This document shows positions 16,744-23,819 of a stretch of DNA of 64,000 nucleotides, piece after piece. The DNA comes from Ardenticatenaceae bacterium (GTDB lineage: Bacteria > Chloroflexota > Anaerolineae > Promineifilales > Promineifilaceae), in the NCBI GenBank assembly GCA_020634565.1, contig JACKBN010000002.1:744001-808000 (forward strand), written 5' to 3'. The notes beneath the pieces were generated by a model that ran no database searches, was not told where the DNA came from, and worked only from the letters and a program-made list of their open reading frames with translations. Within the stretch, counting starts at the first letter, position 1, and each line of letters opens with the position of its first letter. The translations under genes were made by a program, and so were the position numbers.

Positions 16744-17142
16744 ATTCGTAACAGAATTATCTATGGGATTGCCATCGTCGTGACGATGCTGATTGGTTTA
16801 TTTTCGCGGGCGGGGCTGGTGCCTATGCCGAGGTTTGTGGTGCTGTACGTGGGGGATGGCATTTGGGCGCTGCTGGTGTTTTGGCTAGCCTGCTTCTTCA
16901 AGCCCGCGTGGCCGCTCAAATATCGCGTCGCGGCGGCCCTAGCGTTTGCCTATGCCATCGAATTCTCCCAATTTTACCAGGCAGATTGGATCAACCAGAT
17001 TCGCCAGACACGCCTTGGCGGGCTCGTTTTGGGCTTCAGCTTTTTGCCCAGTGATTTGGTGGCGTACACGATTGGCATTGCCGCTGGTGCCATTCTGGAT
17101 TATCTGGTCAGATCAAAATGGGACGCGGATGAACGCGGATGA
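16744..17142 (+). CDS. DUF2809 family membrane protein, probable ATT (or ATC) start
   Basis: A small polytopic membrane protein with 4 hydrophobic segments. AIEFSQFYQADWINQIRQTRLGGLVLGFSFLPSDLVAYTIG is diagnostic of DUF2809, whose function is unknown. A GTG at 16780 is the first usual start, but the frame is open upstream and reads IRNRIIYGIAIVVTMLIGLF, the expected first membrane helix. AAGGAG at 16731-16736 stands 7 nt before ATT at 16744 (4 nt before ATC at 16741). I therefore place the start at 16744 as a rare ATT initiation; a mutated ATG is the alternative. Confidence 0.75.
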   Translation: MRNRIIYGIAIVVTMLIGLFSRAGLVPMPRFVVLYVGDGIWALLVFWLACFFKPAWPLKYRVAAALAFAYAIEFSQFYQADWINQIRQTRLGGLVLGFSFLPSDLVAYTIGIAAGAILDYLVRSKWDADERG

Positions 17143-17200
17143 CGCTGATTTTTCTCATCAACATCATTTGCGTTGGGTTTGAAAGGATGTGTTGTGCAAG

Positions 17201-17632
17201 ATGATTCGTAAATATCGAGAAGAAGATTTAGAAGCGGTTTTGGAGCTGTGGTATGAGGCGTCGTTGGTGGCGCATTGGTTCCTCACGGCCGAATTTTTGC
17301 AGGCGGAACGAATAAAGCTGCGCAATGTGTTCCTGCCACAATCAGAAACCTGGGTGTACGAACTGGATGGCGCAGTGGCGGGCTTTCTGTCGCTAGTGGA
17401 GAATGAGGTAGGTGGGTTGTTTATACGGCCGTCTGCCCAGCGCCAAGGCATCGGCAAAGCACTCATGGACAAGGCTACCTGTCTGCATCCTGTGCTGGTT
17501 TTGGATGTGTTTGAGAAGAACGGCGTGGGACGGCCGTTTTACGCCAAATACGGTTTCACTCAGGTCAGTAAACAGCGGGACGCCACCACTGGAGAAATGA
17601 TGCTACGCCTTCGCTACAACTCTCAAACTTAG
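17201..17632 (+). CDS. GNAT family N-acetyltransferase
   Basis: About 143 residues from the ATG at 17201 (MIRKYREED, the usual beginning of this group; earlier GTG and TTG codons sit too close to GAAAGGA). Acetyl-CoA-binding motif A is visible as GGLFIRPSAQRQGIGKALMD (residues 71-90), then VLDVFEKNGVGRPFYAKYGF, the motif B region. It resembles YafP/YjaB-type small-molecule acetyltransferases; the acceptor is unknown. The stop codon marks the edge of the AT-rich repeat module that begins at 17633. Confidence 0.85.
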   Translation: MIRKYREEDLEAVLELWYEASLVAHWFLTAEFLQAERIKLRNVFLPQSETWVYELDGAVAGFLSLVENEVGGLFIRPSAQRQGIGKALMDKATCLHPVLVLDVFEKNGVGRPFYAKYGFTQVSKQRDATTGEMMLRLRYNSQT

Positions 17633-17780
17633 ACGCGCTGTAGGTCAACAGCCACGATTTTCCCAGGCTCATTTCTGTTTGAAGTTGCAATTATTTTTTG
17701 TATACTGCTTGCGCGTTTTTTGTTTAGCTTGGCAAGTTTATTATGCATACATGCAGGCTAATATATGTTGGGTGGCAAGG
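17633..17780 (+). repeat. Promoter-bearing repeat module, copy A
   Basis: The first of four related stretches (see 18326, 19210 and 25064). The shared core is GGYCAACAGCCACG, then TTTGAAGTTGCAAYT, TATACTG, TTGCGCGTTTTT and GGCAAGTTTAT. TTGAAG (17679-17684) and TATACT (17701-17706), 16 bp apart, look like -35 and -10 boxes. The module continues as ATGCAGGCTAATATATGTT up to the next gene. Confidence 0.75.
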
Positions 17781-17802
17781 ATATAAGTTGGGAGAATATA
17801 GT

Positions 17803-18264
17803 GTGAGACAACCAAACTACAAATTTGACTGGTTTATCCCAGAGCAGATCATCGGGCTGACCCATTTTCATGCGGCTGTAACCGAAGAAGATATTATGGG
17901 GGTGATGCAAAAAGGACAGCAGCTAACAGAAAACCTTGCGCGAGAGTTTCATGTGTTGATTGATAATCGGGTGATAAATATGCCGGGGCTCATGAGTTTG
18001 GCACAGATGAAACAGATGGTTCCATACGTAAACCACCCCCAGCTAAAATGGATTGTGATCATCAAACCCGAGAGCCTTGTAACAGATACTGGGAGCTTAC
18101 CAATTGAAGAAGATGGGAGTCAGAGTCTTAAAAACGTTGCTAGTTTGCCAGAAGCGCTTGAATTTTTGATGACAGAAAGACCAGAAATCGGATGGGAACG
18201 AGCAGCGAGTGATTTTTTCCCGAACAGCGAAATCGAAGATTTTCTGAGAAGGAAGAAAAAATAA
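17803..18264 (+). CDS. Orphan hypothetical protein, possibly STAS-like
   Basis: About 154 residues from the GTG at 17803, which has GGGAG 8-9 nt upstream. The in-frame ATG at 17743 lies inside the repeat module and would add 20 residues of repeat-derived sequence, so I reject it. The protein has FIPEQIIGLTHFHAAVTEEDI, then EFHVLIDNRVIN and KWIVIIKPE, a beta-alpha alternation reminiscent of STAS or SpoIIAA-like domains, but this is a weak resemblance. The C-terminus is basic (LRRKKK). It is AT-rich, with no ACGGCCGT inside, and sits directly downstream of promoter repeat A. Confidence 0.6.
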   Translation: MRQPNYKFDWFIPEQIIGLTHFHAAVTEEDIMGVMQKGQQLTENLAREFHVLIDNRVINMPGLMSLAQMKQMVPYVNHPQLKWIVIIKPESLVTDTGSLPIEEDGSQSLKNVASLPEALEFLMTERPEIGWERAASDFFPNSEIEDFLRRKKK

Positions 18265-18274
18265 TCGCGAACGA

Positions 18275-18322
18275 AGACGGCCGTTCCCCACCCAAAGCAT
18301 TTTTCCTGAGAAACGGCCGTCT
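18275..18322. repeat. Hairpin built from two ACGGCCGT palindromes
   Basis: AGACGGCCGTT (18275-18285) and AACGGCCGTCT (18312-18322) are exact inverse copies around CCCCACCCAAAGCATTTTTC. Similar structures are at 19146-19187 (partial) and 20356-20401. The hairpin lies 10 bp after the stop of the preceding gene and may end transcription. Confidence 0.7.
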
Positions 18323-18325
18323 CCA

Positions 18326-18480
18326 CAGCACCCTTCCTTACTGCCCCACTAGACACACTTTGCAGACCAAAAGCCTTGTTTTTTTAGGCTCACTTCTTGA
18401 AGTTGCAACTGTTTTTAGTATACTGCTCGTGCGCGTTTTTATTCAGTGTGGCAGGTTTATCATATATGTGCGCAGACTAA
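18326..18480 (+). repeat. Promoter-bearing repeat module, copy B
   Basis: Carries CTTACTGCCCCAC, CTTTGCAGACCAAAAGCC and the shared core. TTGAAG is at 18397-18402 and TATACT at 18419-18424, spacing 16 bp, followed by GCGCGTTTTTATTCAG and GGCAGGTTTATC. Read on the minus strand, CTTACTGCCCCAC encodes ...LVGQ-stop, like the end of the lipoprotein gene at 20413. The rest of the gap to 18564 is AT-rich without other structure. Confidence 0.7.
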
Positions 18481-18564
18481 TTCTAATCCTCATTTCCACA
18501 TATTTTGAATACCTGAAATTTGTGCCACATAAATGACAAATAGCAAAATACAAGTGAGGTAACC

Positions 18565-19077
18565 TTGAACAAGAAAAAGCCAACAATATTTAACAAACGA
18601 ATATTGATAGGTATAAGTGCTCTTATCCTTATTGGCTTAAGCCTCTATATCATCCTGTCTATGACGCCTACAGTCCAAAACATAGAATCTGATAAAGAAA
18701 AGATTAGCGTGATTATTGATGAACTAATGTCTGCGTTAGTTGCAAGAGACACAGACCATGCATACGGGATGTTTTCACCAGACGCAAGAAATGATGAATT
18801 GCGCAAGTCGTTGACGGCTATGAATGATGAGGTTAATTATGCAGTTTTGGACTCGTATAACAGAATTGAGATAGTCCACCTTGAAATAGGTCCCGTGTTC
18901 ACTTTGGAATTCGGTGGAACTTTGGCGCGTGTAGATGGAATAATATATTACACTAATGATTATACTGGAGAATTCTCGGCTGAATTGGTGCCTAATGGGC
19001 AAGACTGGGATTTGGTATCGTTCCATCCAAGGGTCCCACCCACGAAGTACGAAGAATATCTTAATAGAGAGAATTAG
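18565..19077 (+). CDS. Membrane-anchored hypothetical protein
   Basis: 170 residues starting at TTG, with GAGG 7-8 nt upstream. The N-terminus is basic and followed by one membrane helix (ILIGISALILIGLSLYIIL, residues 13-31). The rest is probably exported or periplasmic-side: a helical part with IDELMSALVARDTDHAYGMF, then beta-rich sequence ending VPNGQDWDLVSFHP. This layout matches small NTF2-like or cystatin-like domains found behind anchors, but no named family is certain. It is AT-rich, has no ACGGCCGT inside, and sits downstream of promoter repeat B. Confidence 0.65.
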   Translation: MNKKKPTIFNKRILIGISALILIGLSLYIILSMTPTVQNIESDKEKISVIIDELMSALVARDTDHAYGMFSPDARNDELRKSLTAMNDEVNYAVLDSYNRIEIVHLEIGPVFTLEFGGTLARVDGIIYYTNDYTGEFSAELVPNGQDWDLVSFHPRVPPTKYEEYLNREN

Positions 19078-19145
19078 GTAGGAGTCAATACTTCTGCTCA
19101 CGCCTATGGCTATAGTCTATTTTTTGGAGATATAAGTGTTATGTG

Positions 19146-19554
19146 TGGCCGTTTCCTCCGAAGCATTTCCCCGAGAAACGGCCGTTCCCACATCACCCTC
19201 TACTGCCCCACAAGACATGCTTTGCAGGCCAACAGCCACGTTTTTTTAGGCTAACTTCTGTTTGAAGTTGCAACTGTTTTTTGTATACTGTTTGCGCGCG
19301 TTTTTATTTAGTTTGGCAAGTTTATCTGCCGCATAAACCTAAAAAATCAAGCTTATGCCGCAGAATGTGCAGATATTTGTTGAAACTCACAGGTTTATCA
19401 TCCAAAATGCGCCGTATAACAATAAATTTGCAAGTTTATCAGGCAATTGTGCAGGCTAATATATGTTAGCAGGACGCCGACCACAGCGGCCAGCGGAAGA
19501 CCACTCCAGAGCAGGCTTAAATTCCAAACAAACGTTTCGCTCTAGACCGGCTTA
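19146..19554 (+). repeat. Promoter-bearing repeat module, copy C, with internal duplication
   Basis: In this gene-free stretch (19078-19693 in all) the module begins with a TGGCCGT/ACGGCCGT pair (19146-19187), CTCTACTGCCCCACAAGACA, and CAACAGCCACG. TTGAAG (19262-19267) and TATACT (19284-19289) follow, 16 bp apart. The motif cARGTTTATC appears three times (about 19316, 19389 and 19432), suggesting tandem duplication. The module ends GCAGGCTAATATATGTTAGC, nearly as in copy A. 19470-19554 has no recognised structure before the attC-like site. Confidence 0.65.
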
Positions 19555-19639
19555 GTTCAACAATGATTATGCGGCGGCTTAGGTGTTGGTTGTTGAAGGT
19601 TTCGCTTGATCGCGCCGCACCAATCCTTAAACGTTAGGC
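19555..19639 (+). other. attC-like integron recombination site 1
   Basis: It begins GTTCAAC (19555-19561, fits RYYYAAC) and ends GTTAGGC (19633-19639, fits GTTRRRY). Between them, GATTATGCGGCG (19565-19576) pairs with CGCCGCACCAATC (19613-19625) apart from small bulges, as expected for the folded bottom strand with extrahelical bases. 85 bp is within the normal attC range. A gene cassette follows, ending in attC site 2. Confidence 0.65.
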
Positions 19640-19693
19640 TTATCGAATACAATATTAAGAGCAGACACAATCGGAAAAGGTTAGATTATATCA

Positions 19694-20212
19694 ATGGGAC
19701 ATGAATCAATAGTTTATGGTTGTATTCTGGGAAGAGGATGGAAACGACCTAAAATGAGATACCTTCAAAGGCTAAATCGAGAATATCTTTATTCTCTTCC
19801 AGTGCAAGATAGTTGGCCACCTCTGACAAGAGATATGTTTTCTATTCAGGGTGAAGAAAGTGATGAATATCCAGTAGCTGGAAGATATAAGCATCAAGCT
19901 ATCCACTTCGGAGGTACTTACAAGGAAATAGAATTCACGTGGGAAAACTGGCTCGAAAAGTTTGAAAAAATTTTAGCCAACTTGTATTGGGAGCAAGCAT
20001 TTTTGCATTTGCGAACGGAATTAGTAGGAAATTATGATTATCTATATAAAGCCAGTTATCTAAATGAACCACAAAACGAACTCCCTCCTCTTTCTGAAGT
20101 CTGTGAGTTACGCGGTGGACCAAGAAAATTTGTATGGCAAGAAGATCCAACGATGTATGGGGACGAGAAATCTGTCTGGATTTATGATAACGGAACTTGG
20201 CAGGCAAAATAA
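19694..20212 (+). CDS. Integron-cassette hypothetical protein
   Basis: 172 residues, soluble, of no recognised family: KRPKMRYLQRLNREYLYSLP near the start, FTWENWLEKFEKILANLYWEQ in the middle, and an aromatic-rich end. It is the only gene between the two attC-like sites: it starts 54 bp after the core of site 1 and stops 43 bp before site 2, the usual layout of an integron cassette (19634-20350). AT-rich, with no ACGGCCGT, so foreign by composition. Cassette genes are mostly of unknown function; a role cannot be inferred here. Confidence 0.75.
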   Translation: MGHESIVYGCILGRGWKRPKMRYLQRLNREYLYSLPVQDSWPPLTRDMFSIQGEESDEYPVAGRYKHQAIHFGGTYKEIEFTWENWLEKFEKILANLYWEQAFLHLRTELVGNYDYLYKASYLNEPQNELPPLSEVCELRGGPRKFVWQEDPTMYGDEKSVWIYDNGTWQAK

Positions 20213-20255
20213 CAAAATGGTATGGTGTGAAAATCAGCAAATAAAAGAGCTATAT

Positions 20256-20357
20256 GCCTAACAAAGCGTCAACCTAATTTGCGAGCACGGGCTTATTTGC
20301 CTTTATTGTATGTGGGTTTTTAAGGTGTCTCGCAAACGGGTTACGCAGGCGTTAGGA
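20256..20357 (+). other. attC-like integron recombination site 2
   Basis: It opens GCCTAACAAAGCGTCAACC (inverse core GCCTAAC at 20256-20262) and closes GGTTACGCAGGCGTTAGGA (core GTTAGGA at 20351-20357; a canonical core would end in a pyrimidine). Inner arms CGTCAACCTAATTTGCGAG (20267-20285) and CTCGCAAACGGGTTACG (20329-20345) pair with small bulges. The opening resembles well-known attC sites closely. This is the stronger of the two sites. Confidence 0.75.
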
Positions 20358-20401
20358 CGGCCGTTTCTCACCCCAAGCATCCCCCCTGAGAAACGGCCGT
20401 C
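20356..20401. repeat. Perfect 15-bp inverted repeat built on ACGGCCGT
   Basis: GACGGCCGTTTCTCA (20356-20370) and TGAGAAACGGCCGTC (20387-20401) are exact complements around a C-rich loop. It lies 11 bp past the stop of the lipoprotein gene on the minus strand and touches the end of attC site 2. Likely a transcription end for the lipoprotein gene, although a T-run is missing. Confidence 0.75.
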
Positions 20402-20412
20402 TCCACACCCCC

Positions 20413-22110
20413 CTACTGCCCCACCGGACAAACCGATTCGGCCGTCAGGCTGGGCAGTGCGTAGCCCAAATCCGCCAACGGGCCAGTCGGGTTGGGCAGC
20501 GTGTTAAGAATGTGCGTTACGGCCGTACACCCCATCCCCACATCATGATTAAAGTTGTAATCCTCCCAAAACGTCAGCGTCGCATCCTCAAACGGGGACG
20601 TTTCGTGATTGAAGTAAATCCAGTCGGACCAGGTCAGCGCACTATCCATATCACCTAGCTGCATGTACGCCAGCACCAGCCGGAACGCCGCAAACTGGCG
20701 CGTCACGTCATACGTGCTGGTCGGATCAATTAGTCCCACGCCATCTTCCAAACTTTCATTTTCCACCACCTCGATGTACTTGGGAATCGCCGCGCTGTAA
20801 TCGCCAGCGGCAAACAGATCGTTGGCCTCGTACAGCAGGTGGAAGCGATAGTTGGACGGGTCCAAGATGGTTTCCGCCAGAGCAAACTGGCTTTGCGCCC
20901 CATCCCAGGCCCAAACTTCGGTGTAGCCGCGCTGGTATGGGCCAGCCCCCACGGAACTGATGAACCCGCCATGCTGGATGAGATCGGTACGGCCGTCTCC
21001 CGTGCCATCGGCAAACGTAACCTCGCTGCTCATCATGCCAATTGCCGGACGCGGATACTCGCTCACCGCCGGAACCAGACTCTGCACCGCGCCGTTGGGC
21101 GCACCGACGATGTCGTAGAAATGGGTGCAGGTGTGCGCCCCACAAAACTGCGTCTCGATGGCCACGTCGGGCAAATTGTCGCCCGTCATATCCCCGTAAT
21201 AGGCGATGGTCGGCATTCTGTCCCCATCGTTCACAAAATGGGCGTAATGCCGATAGACCAGACCAGCCGGGGAAACCACAATCGCATCCCCTTCCGGCCC
21301 AAACACCGAATCGCTGGCCATTTGCAAGACAGCAATCCACTCAACCTCGCCGTCGCCCGTCAGATCTACCTCATGCCACTCCGCCAGGTAATCATTGGCA
21401 TTGAGCGTTTGCTGCACCACCAGCGCATTGACGCCGTTGTGCCGCTGCTGCCCCACCCACCCGGCCAATTCGGGCAAGGTTTGCGGCAGCGCCTGCTCGC
21501 CGGGGTAGATGGTGAGTAGCAAGGTGTAATCAAGCGGGCGCGTCAGGCTGGTAACGGTAATTTGGTACTCGCCTGAGCTAAGCAGCGTGCCGCTCCAACT
21601 GCGGTCCTCATTCTCGAACCGCTTGTACGGCTGGCCATCGGCCAAGCCAACTAGCGAAAAGTTGGCGCTCTCGTTGTTAGAAATGACGGCAATTTCAGCA
21701 AACTGGTCGGCTGCGGCCCAAAACACAAACTGATCGTTTTGGCCCACGGCCAGGGTGCGCTGCAACGTGGTGGAGATTTCCCCCGCGTTAAACACAATTT
21801 GCATCGGCTGGGGCGTTGTGTCGCCAGTAGGTACGGCCGTTGCCGAGGGCACAGGGGTCACTGTAGGCACACTCGTTTCGGTTGCGGTGGGAACGGCCGT
21901 TACTTCTGTGTTGGCGGCTACCGTGGGCGTGGGATTATCCGCAATCTGTGTGGCGGGTGGCGTGTAAGCCAGCGTGGGCACAGGCTGCGCCGGTTCGTCC
22001 GTAGGCGTGCAGGCAGCCAGCGCCAATCCTAGCACAAGCAAAACCCACATGAAGCCAAATTTCGGTTTTCTCAACTGCTTGTTGTTTGAAGTTAACGGTA
22101 CAGTACGCAT
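20413..22110 (-). CDS. Exported lipoprotein with Thr/Pro linker and helical C-terminus
   Basis: About 565 residues from the ATG at 22110, preferred over a GTG at 22134 because GAGAG then has a proper spacing. A signal peptide ends in the lipobox LALAAC. A low-complexity linker rich in Pro, Thr and Val follows, then a domain like bacterial pre-peptidase C-terminal or jelly-roll modules (ISTTLQRTLAVGQNDQFVFW), a repeat-poor part with DLTGDGEVEW and DMTGDNLPD (calcium-binding or FG-GAP-like DxTGDG loops), and a C-terminal helical region (AAIPKYIEVVE, LVLAYMQLGDMDSAL) that looks TPR-like. Surface anchored; role unknown. Its last codons (CPVGQ-stop) have relics in repeat modules B and C. Confidence 0.8.
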   Translation of the reverse strand: MRTVPLTSNNKQLRKPKFGFMWVLLVLGLALAACTPTDEPAQPVPTLAYTPPATQIADNPTPTVAANTEVTAVPTATETSVPTVTPVPSATAVPTGDTTPQPMQIVFNAGEISTTLQRTLAVGQNDQFVFWAAADQFAEIAVISNNESANFSLVGLADGQPYKRFENEDRSWSGTLLSSGEYQITVTSLTRPLDYTLLLTIYPGEQALPQTLPELAGWVGQQRHNGVNALVVQQTLNANDYLAEWHEVDLTGDGEVEWIAVLQMASDSVFGPEGDAIVVSPAGLVYRHYAHFVNDGDRMPTIAYYGDMTGDNLPDVAIETQFCGAHTCTHFYDIVGAPNGAVQSLVPAVSEYPRPAIGMMSSEVTFADGTGDGRTDLIQHGGFISSVGAGPYQRGYTEVWAWDGAQSQFALAETILDPSNYRFHLLYEANDLFAAGDYSAAIPKYIEVVENESLEDGVGLIDPTSTYDVTRQFAAFRLVLAYMQLGDMDSALTWSDWIYFNHETSPFEDATLTFWEDYNFNHDVGMGCTAVTHILNTLPNPTGPLADLGYALPSLTAESVCPVGQ

Positions 22111-22371
22111 TGTCATTCTCTCGCTTGGCCCCACAGCTTAGACGCAGCGGGGCGTTATAAACCAATACACATCGGGTTGGGCGGCTGACCGCCCAGCTAT
22201 CCTTAGTGTGTATTATGCAAAATGGGAAATCAAGCAGCATCTAACAATCGATGGGATTTCGCCTGCAATGCGTAAGATTGGGGAAGCTAACTATTGGTGG
22301 GGAACGGCCGTTCCCCACCAGCAGTTACAGAGAATTTAGCTTGTACAGAAAGCGCATCTGATACCACGCAA

Positions 22372-22755
22372 TCATTTTGTCGAGATGAATGATTGCTGCG
22401 TTTGCCACTCATAAAAGTACATGAGCCCACCAACAACCACAAATACCGATCCAACCAAAAAGTAATAAACCGGATAAGCGGTATCAGCGCCAGCAATATC
22501 AATAATGCCTTGCAAAAGGCTGCCCACCGTCAACGTAGCAATACCCGCATTGTAAAGATTAAACGCCATTCGATTGGCTAAATTTAGCCAGCCCACGGCC
22601 AGAAAGCCGCCAACGCCCAGTACCAAGCTAAATATAAACGCATAACTCATAAACGGAGAGGCAACACCGTGGCCAAACAATGAATAAACATAGTTAAAAA
22701 CGATACAAAGAAGCGTTGTGAAAATATAAACCTTTACGGTTCCGTTTGTGTTCAT
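22372..22755 (-). CDS. Small four-helix membrane protein
   Basis: 127 residues, with four hydrophobic segments at about 8-26, 34-56, 66-88 and 98-118. No family recognised. The start codon overlaps the stop of the phosphodiester glycosidase gene (ATGA, 22752-22755), so it is the third gene of a coupled operon with that gene and a GT2/GtrA glycosyltransferase. A role in moving or holding a lipid-linked sugar, or in anchoring the other two proteins, is a guess from context. Confidence 0.7.
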   Translation of the reverse strand: MNTNGTVKVYIFTTLLCIVFNYVYSLFGHGVASPFMSYAFIFSLVLGVGGFLAVGWLNLANRMAFNLYNAGIATLTVGSLLQGIIDIAGADTAYPVYYFLVGSVFVVVGGLMYFYEWQTQQSFISTK

Positions 22756-23819
22756 AAGTTTTCTCCAATATAGATAATGTCGCTCACTCTTCGCTCGCCG
22801 TTGGAACGGCCGTCTGTCGGGTTATTCACCACTTCTCCATTAAACACCATCGTGGAGGAGCCGCCGCCGTCGAGGTTGTAAGCCTCTGTTGCCCCGTACG
22901 ATTGCATAATTTCAGCCAATTCAAGCAGAGACAGCCCCGCACTTTGCGACGTTCTGCCATCGGAAACCACGAAGATATAATGCAACGGATCGATCATACC
23001 GATGGCGGTTCTGGGATTGCTCGACCTGGATTTTGACACTTCAGAATCACTCGTGACCGCAATCTCGCCATTTTCAATGAGACCGGGTCCAAACGAAAAG
23101 ACCTGAAGCGCACCTGCATCATAAAGCGCCTGTGCATCTGAACGGCTCTCATCTACAATTTCAAAACTTCCATCCGCCTGCACCACCAAAGCATCATTAG
23201 ATCCACTTCTAGCAGCCGTCCGGTACAACACGCCGTTTCGAATCACAAAACCCGTATTTCTAAACCCATAATAGTCACCATTGATCGCCAAAATGGCCTC
23301 ATGTTCCGCGGCTATGGTTGATGTGGTGTCTTTAACATTGGTCCCAAAGGTATTTTGCGCCAGCGCCGTTTTTAGATAGGCCACATTGCTCACCACCACA
23401 TCCGCGATGTAAATATCTGTGTCATAGGCACGAATCGTCTCAATACTGATTTGAATATTGGCATCTTGATAAGAAGTTTCCGTGATAATAGGAAATTCGC
23501 TGTTGCTTTCCGTATCATCACCTGAGGCACTATCAGCAACGGCAACAGATTCGTCCAAGGCGCTATCCGAGACAGTGCTAAGAGCCAGCTCATTCACAGC
23601 GCTCGCCAAGCCGCTATCTGAAGCAAGCGCTTCAACATTATTTTCCGACGCGCCAACAGAAGCAGACGCGTTTTCCAAATCCAGAAAAATGCTTGTATTG
23701 GCGGTGCTCTCATCTACAACCGTGATTTTGTCCGCGATGACAAACGTGTCCAGCAAGCTCCAGACGGTGGCAGCAATTAATAGCAATGTATAAAAAATAG
23801 CAAAGGTATGTTTTTTCAT
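22752..23819 (-). CDS. Membrane-anchored phosphodiester glycosidase (NAGPA domain)
   Basis: About 355 residues from the ATG at 23819, chosen because it overlaps the upstream stop codon (ATGA) and removes 13 residues that precede a clean signal anchor (FAIFYTLLLIAATVWSLL). A Ser/Ala/Asp-rich spacer (about 35-110) follows. Then comes a domain of the phosphodiester glycosidase (NAGPA, PF09992) type with AILAINGDYYG, FSFGPGLIENGE, NPRTAIGM, YNLDGGGSSTMVF and NGERRVSDIIYI. The family removes sugars from phosphodiester-linked carriers, usually outside the membrane. With its GT2/GtrA partner it may trim or remodel a polyprenyl-phosphate-linked surface glycan. Confidence 0.88.
   Translation of the reverse strand: MKKHTFAIFYTLLLIAATVWSLLDTFVIADKITVVDESTANTSIFLDLENASASVGASENNVEALASDSGLASAVNELALSTVSDSALDESVAVADSASGDDTESNSEFPIITETSYQDANIQISIETIRAYDTDIYIADVVVSNVAYLKTALAQNTFGTNVKDTTSTIAAEHEAILAINGDYYGFRNTGFVIRNGVLYRTAARSGSNDALVVQADGSFEIVDESRSDAQALYDAGALQVFSFGPGLIENGEIAVTSDSEVSKSRSSNPRTAIGMIDPLHYIFVVSDGRTSQSAGLSLLELAEIMQSYGATEAYNLDGGGSSTMVFNGEVVNNPTDGRSNGERRVSDIIYIGENL

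Noticed and set aside
17743..17802. ATG at 17743 as start of the hypothetical protein
   Set aside because: The added 20 residues come from the repeat module; GTG 17803 has a Shine-Dalgarno.
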